Below the pieces are notes generated by a model. It did not search any database. It was not told the origin of the DNA and saw nothing but the letters and a program-made list of their open reading frames with translations. Shown piece by piece: positions 51,841 through 64,000 of a DNA stretch of 64,000 bases. The stretch lies in NCBI GenBank assembly GCA_963070105.1, contig OY718808.1:6301738-6365737 (forward strand). Direction: 5' to 3'. A program made the position numbers and the translations under genes. Origin of the DNA: Litomosoides sigmodontis. Lineage: Eukaryota > Nematoda > Chromadorea > Rhabditida > Onchocercidae. Position 1 is the stretch's first letter; every line of letters begins with the position of its first letter.

Positions 51841-54800
51841 TCAAAATCCCATTTGTCCACAAGTTGATATGCAATCAGATAACGACTGGAAATTATTCAG
51901 ATTGCCACCACAACCCGTGTATTCGAACGGTGCACATTGATTCTGCAATGAAAACTCGAGTAATTATTTGCTAGTCATAGATCGATCACTTACAGATCAT
52001 TGAAAATAACTGATCAGATTCAAGCAAAATATTCACTTAGTTGTACATAATATTTGTTTATCCATAAAATATCTACCTAAGCTTTAACTCATCCATTAAG
52101 CTGTCAACTTTCCCAGTGGAGGAAAGATGAGTAATATGAAAGAGTAAGTATTGCACACGGACAAACTTAAAACAATACTGAGAAACAATGATTTTTCGCT
52201 TATTGTCAAATGCGAAGACTGTGCCACATTTCAGCTTCATTCAGAAGCACTGGACAAAAGTTCACGTGACTATCATTTCGCACTTGTCTTCTAAGATGTA
52301 TTTCACAAAATTTAACAAACTTCCCAAAGTGCATTATAAATAACCTGTTGTCGATCGAAGGCGTAGCGTGTTTCGCGTCCACTACAAGCTCCTTTGTCAA
52401 TGGATAACAAACATAGCTGTTCTAAAAAAACGTTCAAAAAAATTAAACTTAAAAAAAATTCTAAAAAATTGAAGCTCGAAACAAAAGAAGAAAAGTCGGA
52501 GAATGTGGATAAGTTGAGATGGAACTGAAAGCTATCCGTTGCTTCTTGGGGGAAGAGTCTAGGGTTGATATCCAATTATTGTACTTTACTGAGTTAAAAA
52601 TAATTAAATGGCAGGAAATAGAGGAAGAATTAAATACAACTAAGAAATTCCACATGCATCATGCACAGCCGTGCGAAACTCACAGATTACATAATCTTTT
52701 ATTACATAAAAATTACATCATGTGATGATAAGAGTCAAGTGATAAGAAAAAGTGACCACATGTTTGACTGAATAGATGAACAAGTGGGAATTAAAAGTGT
52801 ATTGCATCTAACGAGGAGTTCCGAAATTATATTAAATTTTCATTTCTACTTCCAAGAAGATTTGTAAAGTAAAAAATCGGCAGTGATTACGGGGACTAGC
52901 TGGAACCAGAAGTGCAAATAGTGAATAGTGCAAGGTGCAATGTGAGGTATTGAAGGATTGGCAGGTGCGACCTTTAATATAAGCATTATTGGTGTCGCAG
53001 TATGCAATCTTTTTACTCATTGTAAGTGGTTTTCTTTTTGCACAACATTTTAATTATAAATTTAAATAACTTAAAATTTCCCCAAATGTTTTTTTTAATT
53101 TCCACATTGCAATTTTCCTCAGCTTATTTGCATTATATGGTACCATTTGAATTGTCTTTTTGTTAAACAGTAATCCACCTGAACAAACTCTTCACATTTG
53201 TTTTTTAAATGGAAGTTATTTTGACCGATTCCTATACAAGCATCGATCTTAAGTTGTCTGATCATGTTATCGTATCAAGCAAGAATCGGCAACATCTGCT
53301 GGCGCTTGTTAAAACCACGTATTTCTGAAAATTTAGCTCTTGGAATTATCAAAACACAACTGTTTCATTCCGTTCATGTAACATTTAAAATTTAATAAAA
53401 TTTAACGATATTCATGTTCAACTCATTATCATAAATCATATTCAAGTCACTGTTGCAAAAAATTCGGTTTTTCATTTCCATGCATCAATTTCAATTTTCT
53501 ATTTTAAGTAATAAATATCAGACCTGCTTGACATGATTAACAACAGGAAGTCCTATGAGTTTTCCTTTACCGATCAAACAAAAACATCGAGTGAACCTCG
53601 TTAGCTTTTCTTTCTCATTTTATATGAAATTTTCAGTAGATGAATTTTTCTGAAGCACTGAAACAAAATCCCGCATGCTGAAAACGCATTCCAAATATCA
53701 AAAAAATATCTTAAGAACATTACGTGTGTGCTTGTGTGAAGTTTTTAACAGAAAAACAAGTGAGAAGTTCCTAAAGAAGTGCAGCATGCAATTAGTTAAT
53801 ACAGATAATTTACGCTAATTAGTAGCATTCGTGAAGACTGGCAGAAAGTCTGAAATTCGCAAAAGAATAGTTTCAGATCAGTCTGAGTCCAATCAGATTC
53901 AAAAATATAGTTTGACAGATCTAACAGTTGGAAGGAACGATGGTTTGGTGAATGTAAAAGTTAACCTGGACACGTCCTTGAACATTCTGTCTGTGATACG
54001 AAATTATTTTGATTCCCTCGTATACCGTTGTACTTAAAGGGTAAACACTCACGATCATCAACACTATAGTACCATCGCGATAAATACGCGTTACCGGAAC
54101 CTGGCGAAAGTGGTACCGAACATGGATTTGTTGCTAAAAACTTCTCTCATTACTACCAATTCTCAAAACAAATAATATTAATTAACAGATATTTTCATCA
54201 TTGTCATATTAATAAATTTATTTTTTTTAAATAAAAATGATTAGTCTGTTAGAATTAGAAATGCTACCTCCAGGACAACAAACGGTTGTTTCCGGTGTTG
54301 CACCAACATGGCACCAGAAATTTACCGGACACATCTCTTTATTAATTACTGAACAAAACAGCACTTGTCCTGCGGTGTTTGTTGCTGGTTGTCCAATGCA
54401 TGGATTTTCTGATCGGCGACATCGTAGTTGACAGGTCATCTGCAAGTAAAACTGCGCGAGATCGTTGATGTTTACAATAATGTAAAAGCATATTGGAATA
54501 CGTCCCATTTAATCTTACTAAGCAATTTAATTAGTTGTACTTGATTACACCGATAGCATCTGAATCTTTTTTTTAGCCGATGAATATTCAGATGGATGTG
54601 TAGATGTAGATCGGAACAGATCTTACATTATGAAATACCATATACTTCATTAATTGAATTCATTAAGTTTATAGCATTTAAATCTTAAATGGATATATAC
54701 GTGCAAATATGATTTAGCTTCTAATTCCAAAATTGCGGCTTCTCGTAGTAGTAAAATCTTCTTTTCAAGAAATAATTTAAAAGAACTACAGAAGGAAGGA

Positions 54801-57800
54801 TCCCTTACCTGCGACAAGAAATTATTCTGGTTTCCCTTCATACCTTGATATGTGAAAGCTCGACATATTCCTGCCGTTGTATCGTAATAATACCGCTTTA
54901 GTTTTTCATTTCCTTCGCCTATCATCACAGGTAAATTACATGGATCACTAACTGCTAAAATTATAAAATTCGTTATTGCATGAATAACAGATCAATTGCG
55001 CTTCGTAAAAAATAGCTGGCAGTTCTAATTGCACTTTCATTTTTTTGATCTGAAAATTGGATGCTAAATAAAATCTGATGCAACTGCTAAAAGAGATCAC
55101 CTCCGGGACAGCAAACTGTTGTAAGTAAATTGCTACCAGGATGACACCAGTAACCAATTGGACAACTGTTTATGTGTAATGATGTTGCAATACAGGTTTG
55201 ATAAATACCATTTGAAGCGATAAATGGTTCACCTAAAAAGTAATTTAGATAAAAGCTCCTAGTCTCCAGTATTTCTGATTAAGACTGATATTAAGTCAAA
55301 CTTCACGTAATAATTAAAAACTAAATTTCAATTAGTTTGTTTAAGTTCAATCCAATAGATTTAAAGCCAAACCATTAACACATGGATTTATTCGGCAGGC
55401 ATTTTCACAACTCTCCTTGGTCAAAAAATGATTAGCATTGCCGTACAGTCCACCATAAATGAACATTTCACAGGCTTCTTTTTCCAGATTGTAGTACCAC
55501 CGCTGCAATGATCCATTACCAGTACCTGCGGACATTGGCTGCTCGCAACGACTTCCTTCTACAAAATAAATTCCAGAAAAATGAGAAATTGAAGAAATTT
55601 ACACTTTGAAAAATACAATGGAACATGAAATAACTCATTAAAAAGGGGAAAGTTACTGTTTGAAAGTGGTACCGAAAGGACAACAAAGTGTTGTCTCCGA
55701 TGTTGAACCGTAATGGCAATAGGTACCAGTAGGACATGCTCGTGAGCCGGAGCAAGTTTGAGGTGGTAGAGATATTGGTCGATTACATGGATTTACGAAA
55801 ACTGAAATTTGATAATCATGCAAAAAAAAGAACGGAAATTTTGCTTAATTACCTAAACTCATCACTGTTGCAAGAAATGAAAAATTCAAGATGCGCAAAC
55901 CTTTACAAGCAGCTATGCAATCGGCTTCAGTTATGAAGTTATTTTGATTTCCTTTTCTACCATTATACTTGAACATTCTACAGGTTGACGTAGCTGTATC
56001 ATAATACCAACGGTTTTCAGGTGGTACAGGTTCTCCTTCAATACCAGCTGAGGGTGGCATTTTGCATGTTTCGAGATTATTTTTTGCACCAGGACAACAT
56101 TGATATTCGCTGGGTATTAAGCCCAAATGGCACCAGTAATTTGGACCACAGCTATTCTTACCAAACACGCAAATCAACGGTTTATTGGTGTTCATTTCCA
56201 TCAACGGAAAACCTTGTGGACAGACATTCACATAAACTGAAATTAACTACTCGTTAAAGTTGAAAAATGAGTCATATGGAAGTGATTGTCGATCGATAAC
56301 AGATTTCAAATTATAAATTTATAATCTTAGACGGAATCAGTATCACGTGCAATACGATGAAGTTCAGTTAGCTATAAAAAAGACCTAATTCTTCGTTTTT
56401 AATAAATAATTTAAGGAAAATACCAGGACAAGTCAGTTGACACTGTTGTTTACTGACAAAATTATTCTGATTACCAATCATACCGTGATAAGTAAACGGT
56501 AGACATTGATTGCTACCTGCATCGAAGTACCATCGTTGCAAGTTTCCATTACCCATTCCTTCAGTCATTGATTGCAAACAAACTGCATTTTCTTGTGCTG
56601 CAAAATTCAATACTTAATGATATCGAAACGATCAATGCTCAATTCGCTAGTTGTAAGCGTGACTGATTGGAACATTCAGAAGTACCTCTCCCTGGACAAC
56701 AAACAGTTGTTTGCGGAACGGCACCAATGTGACACCAATAACCATTGCCACATTGATTATGTGAAGTACATGATCGTGGACGTCCATCGTTTCCCACTTC
56801 CGCCTCACCCAAAGCACATGGATTTATAAATACTGAAATTGCACACAAAGAATTAACTGTTGTCGCAGCTGTGCTCCATTATATGGTATCAAACTTCATG
56901 AATGGAATGATTTACTACATGGTGACCACTTCCATTCATGGATACATACGAATTATAAATCCTAAATTTGATATAAAATTTATAAAATTAATAAGAACGT
57001 TTTTTTGTACATGGTTATTAATTTATTGCTCTTAACATCGATTTGAATAAGAAACTTTGGAAAACATAGGGTGCAAATACATTATATGTCAACAGAATTA
57101 CTTAGCTAAGCAATAAAAATTAGCATATTGATTGGTGCAAAAAGATAGATACCAACTTTAGTTTCAAAAAATATAAAACTACGAAAAATCTTTTCTGTCA
57201 AATTTTGATATATTAGACTCAAAACAACTAGCCGTTGCAAGTTTCCTCACAAGTCTCTTTTGTTAAAAAGTTATTTTGTGTGCCCTTTAAGCCGGCATAG
57301 AGGAATGGCATGCATCGCTGACTTGCAACATTCCAGTACCATCGCTGTAAACGATAATTTCCCTGTCCTTGCCGCACCTGTTGCTCACATGAATTACCGG
57401 CTGTAAATTTAAGGGGATTTTAGGGAACAAGATGTTGAAGTTAAGAAAGCAAAAAGAAATAATAAAGTTAACCGATATTTGGGCAGCAAATAGTTGTTTG
57501 TCGCTGAGCTCCAACGTGACAATAATGGCCAACTGGACATACCGATGGCTTGGCTGGTGAGCATTGGGAAATACTTCCTTGAATCCGATATGGCTTACCA
57601 ACAGCACATGGATTCACTGAAGAAAATAATTTTTTAGTGTTTAATTTAGGCTGATATCCTTCAGAGTGCCGTCACGCAAAAGGAAGCCTGGGAAATTTTA
57701 TAGAACCAACCAAAACAGGTCGTTTGACAATCATTTTGATTTAAAAAATTATTCTCGTTGCCTTGCAAGCCTCTATAAATGAACGGTTCACAGTGCTCTG

Positions 57801-59339
57801 AATCAGCATTAAAATACCACCGTCGCAAAAAGGCATTCCCTAAACCTGTATTTAACGGTTGATGACATCTATCTCCGGATGCTGAAAAACTTAACATCAA
57901 ATTAAATTTGCTAATCCAGAAAAATTAGTGAAATCAAAATAATCAGATAACAATGCATTTATTAACAGAAGTTAATATATTATAATGTGGAACGAGGCGG
58001 ATAATACAATTAATTATAATTTCAGGTTAGAAATAATCAGACTTTCATGCAAATAGATGTTTATAAATTTGCAATTTCTGACTGTAAATAGAAACGATAA
58101 GAAGTTTACGTGATCGATTGCAGCAAACGGTAGTCAACGGAGAGAGTCCAATGTGACAGAATTGATTTCTGCCACAAACACCGCTACCAAAGCAAGGTAT
58201 TTGAGGTGCGCTGCTACCATACGCGCATGGACCCAATACGTCTACAAAAACGCACAAATATGGAATTAGTACAGTAAGAAGGAGTGTTCTGATTTTGGTG
58301 GTAATTAACGACTCAACTAATTAGGTGGGAATTTTGTGATATGCAGAACTCTTAGCATAAAACAAGTAAACGTTTAAAATACATTTAAATGGGAAAATCT
58401 TGCTTGTTGCTAACCTAAACATTGTTGCTGACATTGACGTAAGGACTCAAAATTGTTTCGATTTCCATTAATACCGCGATAATCGAACTGCTCACATGTT
58501 CTGGTATACTTATTGAAATAATATCTGACCTGCAGATCGTTACCGTGTCCCCTGTCCAACTCCTGCTTACACGGATTAACTGCAATCTGTTGGTGAGCAT
58601 GCAAAGCTAAATATCAGTATGAGGCGGTAATGATAATTTAAGATGAAAGGGAATAAATAGATGCAAGAGCGCAAGTCCTTCTATTTTTCCAGTTATTAAG
58701 TTACTAAACTGCAGGAAAAAAATTAAATTTAAAAACTGAAACTACAGGAAATAACTGTTTGAAATATTTTATAGGCTTTAAAGCTAAAATCATAAAAGAA
58801 ATGTATATATTATATTGCAACAATGAAAAAAATACTAAGCAACTGTGAACTGGAAACTTTGATGTCTGAGTACCGCTCAGCTAAACCATCCACATGGCTA
58901 TTTAAAAAACACTTTGAAGGGAAAAAATTTTAATCGGAATTTCAAATTGAAAAGAAACCTTCACATAGTTTTTGGCAGTTCTCAATTGAGGGGAAGTTAT
59001 TTCCATTTGCGCAACAACCTGACCAATAAAATAATTCGCATCGCATTCTAACTGAGTTATAGTACCATCGTGGTATACGATATGGGCCTGTACCTTTTTG
59101 CTGTGGTAAATTGCATGCTCCCGCACCTACAAAGAAATGTTTCCTTCAAGACAGAACTCTCGAGAGAGAATAAAACCACAAAAGGAATTTATGAAATGCT
59201 CTGAAAATTAACCGCGAATTTGACTTGCTGGACTAAATGAGAATGAAAATTGTTGCGATATTGCAACACTTCGTCGTTGCCTTATCGCTTTATGTCCTAT
59301 GCTAGCATTGTCGTAAGCTTGAGAGTGGTACTTTCGGAT
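51841..59339 (-). CDS. Modular secreted protein with ten Kunitz and seven lustrin-type Cys-rich domains (5' end unresolved)
   Basis: Extracellular matrix/cuticle-type protein. Exons: 59339-59213, 59126-58959, 58579-58415, 58241-58110, 57881-57711, 57616-57473, 57400-57233, 56832-56686, 56597-56424, 56236-55901, 55801-55673, 55558-55373, 55232-55101, 54951-54809, 54439-54268, 54133-53966, 52421-52345, 51942-51841; 946 residues from exon 1. Domain order: K1 K2 L1 K3 L2 K4 L3 K5 L4 K6 L5 K7 L6 K8 L7 K9 K10. Kunitz modules show the RWYY/RWYF...C..F.Y.G..GN.NNF pattern; lustrin modules (Pfam Lustrin_cystein type) show NPC...CP.G.WCH.G....TTVCCPG. K2-K9 lack the 2nd and 4th Kunitz cysteines; K10 has all six. 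Exon 1 encodes a basic RQRRSVA site, furin-like. Exon 7 ends at a GC donor. Resembles multi-Kunitz moulting/cuticle proteins such as MLT-11, but orthology is not shown. The signal-peptide exon was not located with certainty. Confidence 0.9.
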
Positions 59340-60762
59340 CTGAAACGAGGCGTAGACTTTAGAGTGTGGAAAAGTTGACAGTGAAGGATTTTGAAAGATT
59401 AAATTTTTTTGTTTGATAATTAAAGCAAATAATGCTGCTGTGATGAAAAAGGAAGTGTCATTGATTGGCGGTAATTGTTGTTGTCAGGCGCAACTAATCA
59501 GTGCGAATGTTCCGGGAAAAAAGTGCATATTATGAAATGAGATCATTTTTATCATCACGCTAATTACGATATTGGTTTGCTTTTTTTTGTACCTTTGAAA
59601 TATATTCTGAATTTACATTTTTGAGCGGTAATTTGCAGCAAATAACTAGCAGGCGGGAATGACCGATAATTATCAGTAATAGTAACTTTTGTAATGCAAT
59701 CATTGCACTCAATACTTTGATTTTATTGCAAGCCATTCTGAAAATAATGTGAATTCCAACTAAATACTCAATTGAAAGTTTACATTTTGAAGTTTACAGG
59801 ACAGAAATGAAGGCAAGCAAAATGGGCAAGGCAATTAGTGATAAATTATTTCCTCCATCTTGTTGATTACACTTTTATTGAGAGGAACTTTTTAGAATGA
59901 AATGTACAGAGAAGATTATAGTACACTGTACCAGTCACAAAAGATTCAATGTAATAACTTTTTATTTCTACGAAATTTAAATTTCAATAGGCCGTGTTTT
60001 TGAAATCCTCGATGTGAAAATCTTAACTGGAGTAGAATAGTAGCAAAAGTTTTGATAATCGAGCCAAGCACTCAAAATAATATGGAAATGAAAGTTTTCG
60101 CAGAGAAAGCATTTTCAAAATTTTTCGATAAATCAAAAAACTAAAGCTTGGAGAGAAGAAATAGCTCAAAATTTGATCCGATCGATCATCGGAGAGCACT
60201 GACGTCTGATATAACACTTTGGAATTAATGTCTCGGGGAGTTTCCTACTGATAAGGATGGCAATGTCCATCACTGAAGAAAATCTTCCATTCTTTGGTTT
60301 GAAGTAGGAAAAAGAACCGCTAATTTTGTCAACTGATATGGTATCAGTTTATAATCAGCAAAACGATCTTTGGACGTCAAAATTTTAGAAAACGCTCTAC
60401 TGCTTAAGTTGCCGTTAAGTAGCCTAATTAATTCCGTGGAATGTCAGAACGAAGTTTTGTGGCTTAACATTGGTGCAGTAAATTACTAAAATGAGCAATC
60501 ATTGAGAAGAATGTTGAGAGGAAGTAAGAGGAATAGTTAAAAATTAGGAAAAAAGAAACTGGATTTGGCGCAAATCGTCACTTCTCATTCCTGTCCAATA
60601 GTGCTTGCAGAATTCGTTGTCTCAGTGAATTTCAATTGAGAGTACTGATCTTACTTCTATACCTCTCCATCGAAATCCTTCCTTAAGCATACCTCATTCC
60701 TTTCCCTTCCTCTTCCCTTCCGTGCAAACATCAAATTTAATAAAAGAAAGAACTTGTTATAT

Positions 60763-60793
60763 CTTTATCTCTCTCTCTCTCTTTCTCTTTCTC
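60763..60793. repeat. CT microsatellite
   Basis: Interrupted (CT)n run, seen directly. Confidence 0.85.
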
Positions 60794-61898
60794 CCTGTGT
60801 GTGCGCTTCACCATTTGTTAGAAAAAAACTTGACATCTCTCGACTTTACCATTTCTTGCAAATGCAAATAAAACTCTCAATGAACCACTCATTTATCGCT
60901 CAGAAAACAAATATTGTACTTTAGCGAAATGTGAAAATATTTCATTCATGCCAGTTGCGCCTCTTAATAAGAAGAAATATCAGTTGAGGAAGACGTTTCT
61001 GCAGAATATCTTATTTTTCTCGACTGTAATTAATGATCGAAGCTTAAGCCTGAAATTTGATTCAATAAATACTAAAAAAATAAAATTTCATTTTAAAAAT
61101 GTTCGAATTTGGTATCTTATTTGGATGTTTCCTCTCTAGACGACTATTAAACTAGAAAGAATAGAGCTTTTTGCTCAAAGATAACTGAGAAATTTGTTCA
61201 GTAATTAAATTTGAAATTAAAAATGTTAAGCCTAGGACAAGGAGAGAACTACTGTAGTTATCATTCACGGTTACTACGATCACTTACTGCATGATATCTT
61301 CCATCAATCATTACCTGACAGTCGTCATCCCTCTATCGATGCCTTACTATTCATATCCCTCCTTCAGTAGATTTTTTCGCTACGAAAGTAGCAGCAAACT
61401 GTAAATCACCTGTTTCGATCATCTTTCATATCCTCCATCAGCTTGCAATCATAAATGTGATGAAGCGTGGCAAGAGCGTAAAGGAAGTGAAAATAGCGCT
61501 GAATACTCTTTCGCAGAGAGAAGTAGTGAAAATGCAATTTTCATTTCTAAATGAAACACAAAGCGTAAAATTGATGAGTGTAAAATTGAAGGAATCAATC
61601 GATTCGTTTTTGCAATCAAAAATGGCTTCATTTATGCGCATATCTGTCTTGTTAGCAGACGTCCGCTACAGTATGTCAGTTGATTACAGTATAAAAACTT
61701 GCATTTTGTCGCTCACTCACATGTAAATGATTGTTTTGGAGGTACATTTTTGTAGATTTCCAATTCATTAAAAATGATTTAGCACTTTTTAAATTATTAT
61801 TTAAATCATCGATCGATTACTCGTTGCATAAATGACGGGTTTTTTAATGTATTACTGCTTGCTGCAATATAAAAAACGACTTTAAAAAGAAAAAAAAG

Positions 61899-61983
61899 GG
61901 AAGCAGAATTTCTGACCACTGCGATGAGTCACACACGAAGATAGCCTACAGTGATTCATCACAATGGCCAGAATTCTGCTTCC
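61899..61983 (-). ncRNA. Candidate microRNA-like precursor hairpin
   Basis: Arms 61899-61932 and 61951-61983 are near reverse complements around an 18-nt loop (61933-61950), the size of a pre-miRNA. Read as a - strand transcript, the stem has one single-base bulge, one A:C mismatch and three G:U wobbles over about 33 pairs. Read on the + strand, those three wobbles become A:C or C:A mismatches. Compensation through G:U pairs on one strand only is the pattern of a selected RNA hairpin. No known miRNA seed was recognised. A small inverted-repeat transposon remnant is the main alternative. Confidence 0.5.
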
Positions 61984-62841
61984 TCTTGTTAAAAGGGAAT
62001 TTTAGCTAAGAATTTATCTCATTTAATTCAAGTTATTTCTCTCCCTGTTGTATAAGTAAAATTACAGTGCAATGTATCAGACGGTCAGTCACCTTCACTT
62101 CATCCCACTTAGAAGGAAGAATCGATCAGATTTGGCTGATAAGACTGAATTCAGTGAAATACTTTATACGTTTTCTGCCGCTATTTTAAAACACTTCGTT
62201 TCCGAAAATTCAGTTGTAGCACTCAAAATGCAACTAGCAAAGAAGCCTAAAATTGTAAATGTACAAGGATCTTGAATTCCAAACGTTTTATTTTTCTAAA
62301 AAAAAGGTCAATCTTAATTTCAGTTTACATTCTAGAACTTTAGCAGAAAAAATTTTATGAATTGAATTTTTGATTATAGCGATAAATTATATTAAAAAGG
62401 TTCTTCTGGCTTTTTCTCGTAAACATCAGCGATTGATAATGTTTGCGAGACAGACTGCTGCAAATTCTCGAAGTCCCATTAATCTCGGCCCAATGATGTA
62501 CTCCCTCAGAGAGGAAGTCGCAGACAGCTCTCTCACTTCAGGCACCTTTCCCTTGCTACACTCCTATTGCGCTCTATGCAAATTGGCTAAGCTAATTCAA
62601 TTAATCAGTGAGCACTTCGTTCGGCTTCTTCCCTCTCATCCTCCACTGATGTTAGCGACCTTTTTAAAAACTTTTTGTTCATTTGTGCAAGCCTACCAGT
62701 TATCTTTTGTGTGGCTCCTCTGATTTAGCATCACTTTTGATTTGTGCAGGAATTATCGACTAGTTCGCCCTCATCAATTACCTAATTTCACTTTTCAATG
62801 ATTGAAGTTCAGCAAATTAACCTTAATTACACATATCCTAC

Positions 62842-62961
62842 AGGCTCAAAGTAAAGTATCATCCATTGCTGCTGTAAAAGTTTAGCGCGAAAGGATTTAG
62901 TCACCGTTGTTCGTTGGCCAGGTGGGACGGACGGCATCTTTCCTCCTTCAATCCAATCAGT
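62842..62961 (-). CDS. Isolated coding exon of unidentified gene
   Basis: A 120-bp open segment bounded by a clean acceptor (ATTTCAG) and a donor-like GTAGGA, phase 0 at both ends. Encodes 40 residues including GKMPSVPPGQRTTVTKSF and AKLLQQQWMILYFEP. No family recognised. Being phase 0 it could precede exon 1 of the Kunitz/lustrin gene (which begins in phase 0) across a 3.5-kb intron, or belong to a gene that continues beyond the window. Reading through the donor gives a stop four codons on. Confidence 0.35.
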
Positions 62962-63188
62962 CTGAAATGCATTCATCGCAGGCTTAGGAGAGGGCGAATG
63001 AATCGATCGTATGGAATCGATCGAAATTACGTTGTGATCGATTGAAAGCACCGATTGCTAAACATTCTTGTTTAAAATGAAAAAAAATGAATATAAACAT
63101 TTGTGCAGCTAATGAGCCTGAAAACAACCTCTTCACTATTTTCCTTATGCTTTCATTATTATCTCACTGAAGCTGCAAGTTTTGCTTC

Positions 63189-63226
63189 ATCTCTCTCTCT
63201 CTCTCTCTCTTTGTGTGTGCGTGTGT
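63189..63226. repeat. CT then TG microsatellite
   Basis: (CT)n run followed directly by a short (TG)n run. Confidence 0.85.
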
Positions 63227-63939
63227 TTAAAATGATTTTAAATGTTTTTTGTTGGATGGTCGGAGGGTGGTAATTGGTCAGGGTGAGTGACAGCACTAAA
63301 AGTGATGTTACTCGTAACTCATTCATTACCTTTCAGTAAGTAATGGGAGAGGGACGTTCATTTGCACTAATAAATATTTTTCTCTTTTATTTATAATACA
63401 TTCCTCAAGTCATTTTCGATATACCAATGTTTGCTTAATTTGTTAATTAATTACATTCTTCTCCTTTCCTATTTCTGTTCGGTCAAATAACCTACCTGTT
63501 ATATTAGTTCATTAAGTGAGCCTTTGGTGCTACTACTGAAATTATAGCATTAAGCGAGTGAAATATTAGCCGAAAATTGTGGCACTAAGAGATGTGGCGA
63601 AAAACTTTTTCAAACTTTTCCGCTCATAGTCAACTGATAGTGCGGCTTGGCGTCAATGAACTTGTGGAATATTCACGACTATTTCTAAACTTCCTCACAT
63701 CTCATTTAAATTTACCACTACTTTTCATTCTTAAATTTTATCTGTAAGTTTAAAAATCTACGAGTTTTAAATGATAATAATTCTCGTCTCTTCTCGTTAC
63801 TCAAAAAGAAGTATAAAGTAATACTGAAAGGCAGAACGAGTAATCAGTGTCCTTAAAGAGCTGATAAGATGTAAAACTAAGGTTATAAGTAAGGTAAGTA
63901 ATGAAATGGAAAGGATGAATTAACACTGTGACGCAACAA

Positions 63940-63960
63940 CATCCATCCATCCATCCATCC
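63940..63960. repeat. CATC tetranucleotide repeat
   Basis: About five CATC units in tandem, seen directly. Confidence 0.85.
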
Positions 63961-64000
63961 AACAGCAAATTTCTCAAGACTGACCTACCACCGTTTCACG

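Larger units (their letters stand above)
59340..64000. other. Upstream of Kunitz/lustrin gene, mostly noncoding
   Basis: The reading frame of the Kunitz gene stays open from 59340 to 59483 and includes a hydrophobic run AALFALII, so part of it may be coding. An alternative acceptor (ATCACAG) ends at 59438. Farther right: CT tracts, a microRNA-like hairpin, one orphan exon and a CATC repeat, all listed separately. No other gene recognised. Confidence 0.5.

Noticed and set aside
52832..53020. Cys-containing - strand frame inside the last long intron of the Kunitz gene
   Set aside because: Cysteine spacing fits neither Kunitz nor lustrin modules, and exon 16 joins exon 17 in phase without it.
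62370..62723. 117-codon + strand frame
   Set aside because: No domain, no clear ATG context or splice sites.

Overview
The window is AT-rich eukaryotic DNA with many small exons (about 40-340 bp), introns from under 100 bp to over 2 kb, GT-AG splice sites with a short TTTCAG/TTTTAG 3' consensus, and typical nematode families (innexin, multi-Kunitz/lustrin protein). It reads as a nematode, perhaps a clade III/filarial type genome; that placement is inference. All exon models were built by hand from splice signals, reading phase and family conservation. In every full model the summed exon length is a multiple of three.

Left part, all + strand: the 3' part of an innexin gene (185-5747, 14 exons in view, 5' end outside the window); a one-exon COPS9/CSNAP-like ORF (7234-7443); a complete GALNT7/gly-7-type polypeptide GalNAc-transferase (7955-12241, 16 exons); and a membrane-anchored retinol-dehydrogenase-like SDR (12870-15816, 8 exons). 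A small secreted-protein gene lies on the - strand (17604-18588). From 18.6 to 27.1 kb I see no gene, only GA/CT and CA microsatellites.

Middle: a 17-exon RNF207-like RING/B-box gene (- strand, 27148-32513), then TMED10 (- strand, 33903-35316) head to head with YIPF4 (+ strand, 35821-37621) across about 500 bp. Both of these act in the early secretory pathway. A single-Kunitz secreted protein (+, 39229-40329), a proline-rich protein of unknown function (-, 41942-44106) and an intronless 354-residue acidic protein (-, 46172-47236) follow.

Right part: a large modular secreted protein on the - strand (51841-59339 and probably further upstream) with ten Kunitz and seven lustrin-type cysteine-rich modules, mostly one module per symmetric phase 1-1 exon. 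Beyond it are an isolated well-bounded exon (62842-62961) and a hairpin (61899-61983) whose G:U pairing pattern favours a - strand microRNA-like precursor.

Functional links: GALNT7, TMED10 and YIPF4 serve Golgi glycosylation and ER-Golgi traffic; innexin and the Kunitz proteins would be cargo of that route. No bacterial, viral or transposon genes were recognised.
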